From GCA-002731945 sp913047775 (GTDB lineage Bacteria > Pseudomonadota > Alphaproteobacteria > MED-G09), in NCBI GenBank assembly GCA_913047775.1, contig CAJWUE010000054.1, positions 1-9,599 of the forward strand: a DNA stretch of 9,599 nt. The letters are read 5' to 3'. The notes under the pieces are model-generated. The model saw only the letters and a program-made list of their open reading frames with translations. It had not been told where the DNA came from and did not search any database. Position numbers and translations under genes: made by a program. This document shows, piece after piece, positions 6,370-9,599 of the stretch. The stretch's first letter is position 1. The number at the start of each line of letters is the position of its first letter.

Positions 6370-7641
6370 CTACTTTAAAATTGATTTTCCTGCATAAATG
6401 GATCTGCCTGCCAATTCTTCCTCAATTCTAATCAACTGATTGTATTTACCAACCCTATCGGATCGAGTTAGCGAACCTGTCTTAATTTGGCAGGATTGAG
6501 TTGCAACAGACAAGTCCGAAATGAAGGTATCCTCTGTCTCGCCAGAACGATGGGAAATAATAAATGAATATTTTGATTCTTTAGCCACATTGATAGCCTG
6601 CATTGTCTCAGTAATAGTTCCAATCTGATTAACCTTTATGAGTATTGCATTCGCCACGTCCAATGATATTCCCTTTTCAAATATTTTAGTATTTGTTACA
6701 AACAAATCATCTCCTACTAACTGTACTTTTTGTCCAATAGATTCAGTTAATGCTCTCCAAGAATCCCAGTCATTTTCAGAGAGAGGATCTTCGATCGAAA
6801 ATATAGGAAAATTGGTAATCAACTTTTCCCAAAAATTTATCATTTTATCCGAATCTAATGACTTATTGAGAGAAGTTAATTTATACAAACCATCCTTATA
6901 AAACTCTGATGAGGCAGCATCAATAGCAAAAACAATATCTTCTTCCAATTTATAACCTGCTTTTTCTACAGCTTTAGAGAGATAGGAAATAGCTTCTTCA
7001 GTTGACTTTAAATTCGGAGCTACTCCCCCTTCGTCTCCTACGTTAGTATTATGACTGTCCTCCGATAAAAGGTCCCTCAGGGTATGGAAGATTTCCGCTC
7101 CAATCCTTACAGCTTGGCTCATAGAATCTGCTGACACTGGCATGACCATAAATTCTTGTAAGTCCAAAGAATTATTAGCGTGTACTCCACCATTTATAAG
7201 ATTCATCATTGGGACTGGTAATATAAAATCATTACCATTACATAAATACTGGTAAAGACTTAAACTGTTAGAATTAGCAGCAGCTCTAGCAACCGCCATG
7301 GAAACAGCCAAGATAGCATTCGCCCCAAGATTGGATTTATTATCTGTATCATCGATATTTATCATTGTAATATCGACTAATTCTTGATTGGTTACATCGA
7401 GGCCTTTAAGGCCATCATTTATAACTCCATTGATATTGGATACAGCATTCAGAACACCTTTACCAAAAGATTGGGAGCCTCCGTCTCTTAGTTCGTGAGC
7501 TTCTTTGGCGCCTGTTGAAGCCCCCGAAGGCACAGAAGCTCTACCAATTGATCCGTCGTCTAGGCGCACATCTGCTTCAACAGTTGGATTGCCTCTACTA
7601 TCAAAAATTTGCCTTCCAATAATTTTTTTAATTGATGACAT
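6370..7641 (-). CDS. eno: Enolase (phosphopyruvate hydratase)
   Basis: Glycolytic enzyme interconverting 2-phosphoglycerate and phosphoenolpyruvate, normally a Mg-dependent dimer. Starting at ATG 7641 it has 423 residues. It opens with the typical IGRQIFDSRGNPTVE (8-22). Active-site residues are visible: S42-T43 of the mobile loop, E163 (LQEF), E204 (VGDEGG), Mg ligands D241, E284 (SIEDP) and D311 (VGDD), catalytic K336 (ILIKVNQIGT), H364-R365-S366 (SHRSGETED) and K399 (GKYNQL). A GTG at 7659 would add six residues, but ATG 7641 is preferred: the extra residues are not family-like, and GGGAAA sits six bases upstream (7653 to 7648). It leads the minus-strand set eno-ftsB-lipA-ratA and is divergent from queC across 67 bases. 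Nothing in it looks degraded. Confidence 0.97.
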   Translation of the reverse strand: MSSIKKIIGRQIFDSRGNPTVEADVRLDDGSIGRASVPSGASTGAKEAHELRDGGSQSFGKGVLNAVSNINGVINDGLKGLDVTNQELVDITMINIDDTDNKSNLGANAILAVSMAVARAAANSNSLSLYQYLCNGNDFILPVPMMNLINGGVHANNSLDLQEFMVMPVSADSMSQAVRIGAEIFHTLRDLLSEDSHNTNVGDEGGVAPNLKSTEEAISYLSKAVEKAGYKLEEDIVFAIDAASSEFYKDGLYKLTSLNKSLDSDKMINFWEKLITNFPIFSIEDPLSENDWDSWRALTESIGQKVQLVGDDLFVTNTKIFEKGISLDVANAILIKVNQIGTITETMQAINVAKESKYSFIISHRSGETEDTFISDLSVATQSCQIKTGSLTRSDRVGKYNQLIRIEEELAGRSIYAGKSILK

Positions 7642-7672
7642 ATTAAATTTCCCTATCACAATTTCTTCATAC

Positions 7673-7702
7673 TTGCTATTACCTATTAACTAAATTTATA
7701 AA
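7673..7702 (+). promoter_or_regulatory. Predicted promoter for queCEF
   Basis: TTGCTA (7673-7678) and TATAAA (7697-7702) are 18 bases apart. Transcription would start about 6-8 bases after the -10, at or next to the A of the queC ATG (7709), so the mRNA could lack a leader; no ribosome site is visible upstream of queC. The AT-rich context makes chance matches likely. No preQ1 riboswitch fold was recognised. Confidence 0.35.
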
Positions 7703-7708
7703 ATTAAT

Positions 7709-8449
7709 ATGTTAAAAAAAAATTCATCTCTGGTCTTATTCTCTGGCGGTCAAGATTCTACCATATGTTTACTATGGGCACTCTCAGAATATGAGGAAGT
7801 ATACACTATTGGTTTTGAATATGGACAAAGGCATAAAATAGAAATTGAATGTCGGAATAAAATTTTATTAAAATTAAAATCTTTTTCAAAAGAATTTTCA
7901 TCAAAAATTAAGGAAGACACAGTCATAACATTAGATGGATTTAAAGATATAGTAAAAAATTCTTCATTATTAAATGAAAAAGATATTAGTTATTCGAAAG
8001 ATGATATGCCGGATACTTTTGTGCCTGGAAGAAATCTCATATTTCTAAACTATGCAGGTATAGTGGCCTATAATCATGATATTCTAGATATCATAGGTGG
8101 CATGTGTCAAACAGATTATTCAGGGTACCCAGATTGTAGGAAAGAAACTATATTATCTATGGAAAAAACTCTAAATTTGGGTATGGAAAAAGAATTTAAT
8201 TTGATTACCCCTCTAATGGATATTAATAAGTCTGAAACATGGCAAATCGCATACTCTTTATACGGATTCAACATTTTAGAAATTATAATAGAAGAGTCTC
8301 ATACTTGTTATATGGGGGATAGAGAAAACAGACATATTTGGGGTTATGGGTGCGATAACTGCCCTGCCTGCGCACTAAGAAAAAAAGGTTGGTTAGCTTT
8401 TTTAGCCAATAATCTTGAATTAAAAGAGAGATATAATGTACGCGGTTAA
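7709..8449 (+). CDS. queC: 7-cyano-7-deazaguanine (preQ0) synthase
   Basis: ATP-dependent enzyme that converts 7-carboxy-7-deazaguanine and ammonia to preQ0, in the queuosine pathway. It has 246 residues, a normal length. The PP-loop ATP site is SGGQDST (12-18), followed by GFEYGQRHKIE (35-45), VPGRNLIFL (105-113) and QTDYSGYPDCR (134-144). Zinc ligands are C200 and the C215, C218, C221 triad (GCDNCPACALR). The long insertion between C200 and C215 (GDRENRHIWGYG) is the form I associate with alphaproteobacterial QueC. It is the first gene of a queC-queE-queF unit: its last 14 bases overlap queE. Start ATG 7709 fits the family N-terminus (SLVLFSGGQDST), despite the missing ribosome site. Confidence 0.96.
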   Translation: MLKKNSSLVLFSGGQDSTICLLWALSEYEEVYTIGFEYGQRHKIEIECRNKILLKLKSFSKEFSSKIKEDTVITLDGFKDIVKNSSLLNEKDISYSKDDMPDTFVPGRNLIFLNYAGIVAYNHDILDIIGGMCQTDYSGYPDCRKETILSMEKTLNLGMEKEFNLITPLMDINKSETWQIAYSLYGFNILEIIIEESHTCYMGDRENRHIWGYGCDNCPACALRKKGWLAFLANNLELKERYNVRG

Positions 8450-9062
8450 AGAAATGTTTTTTTCCATTCAGGGAGAAGGAAGAAATAGAGGACGATATTC
8501 AGTTTTTTGTCGTTTCGCAGGATGTAATTTATGGTCTGGTAGAGAAAAGGATAGAGAAAAAGCTATATGCAATTTTTGTGATACTGATTTTTTAGGTACT
8601 GACGGAATAAATGGAAAAAAGTATAAAAGCCCTAATGATCTTGTAAATCAAGCTTTGTCTATCTGGAGAACTTCAGACAAACCTTTTATTGTACTTACTG
8701 GAGGGGAACCATTATTACAATTAGATGATAAACTTATTGAAGAATTGCATCATAAAAATTTCGAAATTGCCGTTGAAACAAATGGAACAATAAAAGCTCC
8801 AAACAATCTAGATTGGATTTGTGTTAGCCCAAAGGCCAACACTAAATTAGAGCAAATAAAAGGAGATGAATTAAAACTAGTCTATCCTCAAGAAAATATT
8901 CATCCAAAAGATTATGAAAAACTTGAATTTCAGAATTTTTTTCTGCAACCAAAATTTGACAAAAATTATAAGAAAAATGTTCTTGCAGCTAAAAACTTTT
9001 GCATTAAAAATCTCAAATGGAAATTAAGCTATCAAATGCACAAATTTATTGGAGTCCCTTAA
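8436..9062 (+). CDS. queE: 7-carboxy-7-deazaguanine synthase (radical SAM)
   Basis: Radical SAM enzyme that contracts 6-carboxy-5,6,7,8-tetrahydropterin to 7-carboxy-7-deazaguanine, the step before QueC. It has 208 residues. It starts with FFSIQGEG (8-15), the family N-terminal signature. The cluster motif has C30, C45 and C48, so the spacing is CX14CX2C with the inserted stretch WSGREKDREKAI, rather than the classical CX3CX2C; this expanded motif is known among QueE proteins, including alphaproteobacterial ones. Further motifs are DTDFLGTDG (49-57), LTGGEPLLQ (87-95), ETNGT (114-118), SPKA (131-134), LQPKFD (170-175) and the C-terminal WKLSYQMHKFIGVP (195-208). ATG 8436 lies inside the end of queC, with GAGAG five bases upstream. 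queF begins 13 bases after its stop. Confidence 0.95.
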   Translation: MYAVKEMFFSIQGEGRNRGRYSVFCRFAGCNLWSGREKDREKAICNFCDTDFLGTDGINGKKYKSPNDLVNQALSIWRTSDKPFIVLTGGEPLLQLDDKLIEELHHKNFEIAVETNGTIKAPNNLDWICVSPKANTKLEQIKGDELKLVYPQENIHPKDYEKLEFQNFFLQPKFDKNYKKNVLAAKNFCIKNLKWKLSYQMHKFIGVP

Positions 9063-9075
9063 AGGAATAAACTCA

Positions 9076-9513
9076 ATGAAACATTTAGGAAAAAAAACAA
9101 AGACCTTTAATAGGCCAGATATCAAAATCCTTGATAAGGTGAATAACAAAAATGAACAGGATTATCTAATTAGGTTTTCTCAACCAGAATTTACTAGTAT
9201 ATGCCCTATAACCCAACAACCAGATTTTGCACATATAATAATAGATTACGTTCCTAAAAAGTGGATCGTAGAATCGAAATCTCTAAAATTGTATTTCCAA
9301 AGTTATAGAAATGAGAAATCCTTCCATGAAGATGTTACAATAAAGATAGCCAGCACAATAGATAGTTTTTTAAAACCCAAGTGGTTAAGAATAGGGGCAT
9401 ATTGGTATCCACGAGGTGGTATGCCTATAGACATATTTTGGCAAACTTCGGAACCGCCTAAAGATTTGTGGGTGCCCGATCAAGGAGTAAAAGGATATAA
9501 AGGAAGAAGTTAA
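9076..9513 (+). CDS. queF: NADPH-dependent 7-cyano-7-deazaguanine reductase
   Basis: Reduces the nitrile of preQ0 to the amine of preQ1, the last free-base step before exchange into tRNA. Starting at ATG 9076 it has 145 residues, the short single-domain form. Key residues: catalytic C43 in FTSICPITQQPDFA (39-52), D50, the QueF signature ESKSLKLYFQSYRN (66-79), FHED (83-86) and WYPRGGMPIDIFWQT near 112-126. An in-frame TTG at 9049 would give nine more residues and overlap queE, but ATG 9076 is preferred because AAAGGA (9061-9066) sits nine bases before it and family N-termini begin near here. It completes a QueE-QueC-QueF series; queD and tgt are not in the window. Its stop overlaps the convergent kdsA stop by four bases. 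Confidence 0.95.
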   Translation: MKHLGKKTKTFNRPDIKILDKVNNKNEQDYLIRFSQPEFTSICPITQQPDFAHIIIDYVPKKWIVESKSLKLYFQSYRNEKSFHEDVTIKIASTIDSFLKPKWLRIGAYWYPRGGMPIDIFWQTSEPPKDLWVPDQGVKGYKGRS

Positions 9514-9599
9514 TTTCCTTTAATACTTTTATCAATTTTAATTAATTCTGTCAGTAGGCCTCTCATTTCGTCTAACGGAACCATGTTTGGGCCATCAGA
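9510..9599 (-). CDS. kdsA: 3-deoxy-8-phosphooctulonate synthase, C-terminal end (partial)
   Basis: Only the last 29 codons and the TAA stop (9512 to 9510) are in the window. The translation begins SDGPNMVPLDEMRGLL and ends KIDKSIKGN. This matches the KdsA tail, where C/SDGPxxxPLxxLxxLLxxLxxID is conserved (E. coli has CDGPSALPLDKLEPFL at the same place). KdsA condenses arabinose 5-phosphate and phosphoenolpyruvate to KDO 8-phosphate for lipopolysaccharide. kdsA next to eno is the usual alphaproteobacterial arrangement, which supports the call despite the short fragment; here queCEF lies between them. Convergent with queF, with stop codons overlapping. Confidence 0.85.
   Translation of the reverse strand, partial: SDGPNMVPLDEMRGLLTELIKIDKSIKGN

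Noticed and set aside
7642..7659. Longer enolase from GTG at 7659
   Set aside because: It adds six residues not typical of enolase and would place the GGGAAA ribosome site inside the gene. ATG 7641 gives the family-like start.
7642..7708. Possible preQ1 riboswitch upstream of queC (a CTATTAACTAA stretch resembles the 3' tail of preQ1-I aptamers)
   Set aside because: No matching G/C stem and loop could be paired upstream, and the spacer is almost all A/T. The resemblance is limited to an A-rich word.
9049..9075. Longer QueF from TTG at 9049, overlapping queE
   Set aside because: ATG 9076 has a well-placed AAAGGA site, and the nine extra residues are not family-like.

Overview
The window comes from an AT-rich, tightly packed alphaproteobacterium; a streamlined marine lineage is possible, but I cannot name a genus. 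Three things point to this class: the fused IspD-IspF enzyme, the alphaproteobacterial style of NtrB and NtrC, and a gene order that broadly follows the well-known chain kdsA - eno - ftsB - (pdhABC - lpdA) - lipA - ratA - cinA - pgpA - ispDF - (dusB) - ntrB - ntrC. Nearly every base lies in a gene. No mobile element, tRNA, rRNA or CRISPR array was seen, and no gene-free stretch exceeds about 90 bases.

Layout. Positions 1-2348, minus strand: ntrC (C-terminus beyond the left edge) and ntrB, a nitrogen-sensing two-component pair whose genes overlap. Positions 2349-2428: a short divergent promoter region with a 15-base palindrome. Positions 2429-4546, plus strand: ispDF, pgpA and cinA/pncC, linked by 1-base gaps or overlaps (isoprenoid precursors, phosphatidylglycerol, NMN salvage). 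Positions 4532-7641, minus strand: eno, ftsB, lipA and ratA, read from right to left (glycolysis, division, lipoate, ubiquinone-related or START-domain protein). Positions 7709-9513, plus strand: queC-queE-queF, three successive steps from 6-carboxytetrahydropterin to preQ1 for queuosine tRNA modification. Positions 9510-9599, minus strand: the last 29 codons of kdsA.

Relative to the usual alphaproteobacterial order, three differences stand out. The pyruvate dehydrogenase genes are absent between ftsB and lipA. The dusB gene is absent between ispDF and ntrB, where ntrBC is instead divergent. A compact queCEF cassette sits between eno and kdsA. Other points worth a look are four GANTC sites packed in front of ftsB, substituted conserved residues in the IspF half of IspDF, and a queC promoter placed so that its mRNA might be leaderless. 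I found no convincing new biological system; the genes are recognisable core functions in an altered arrangement.
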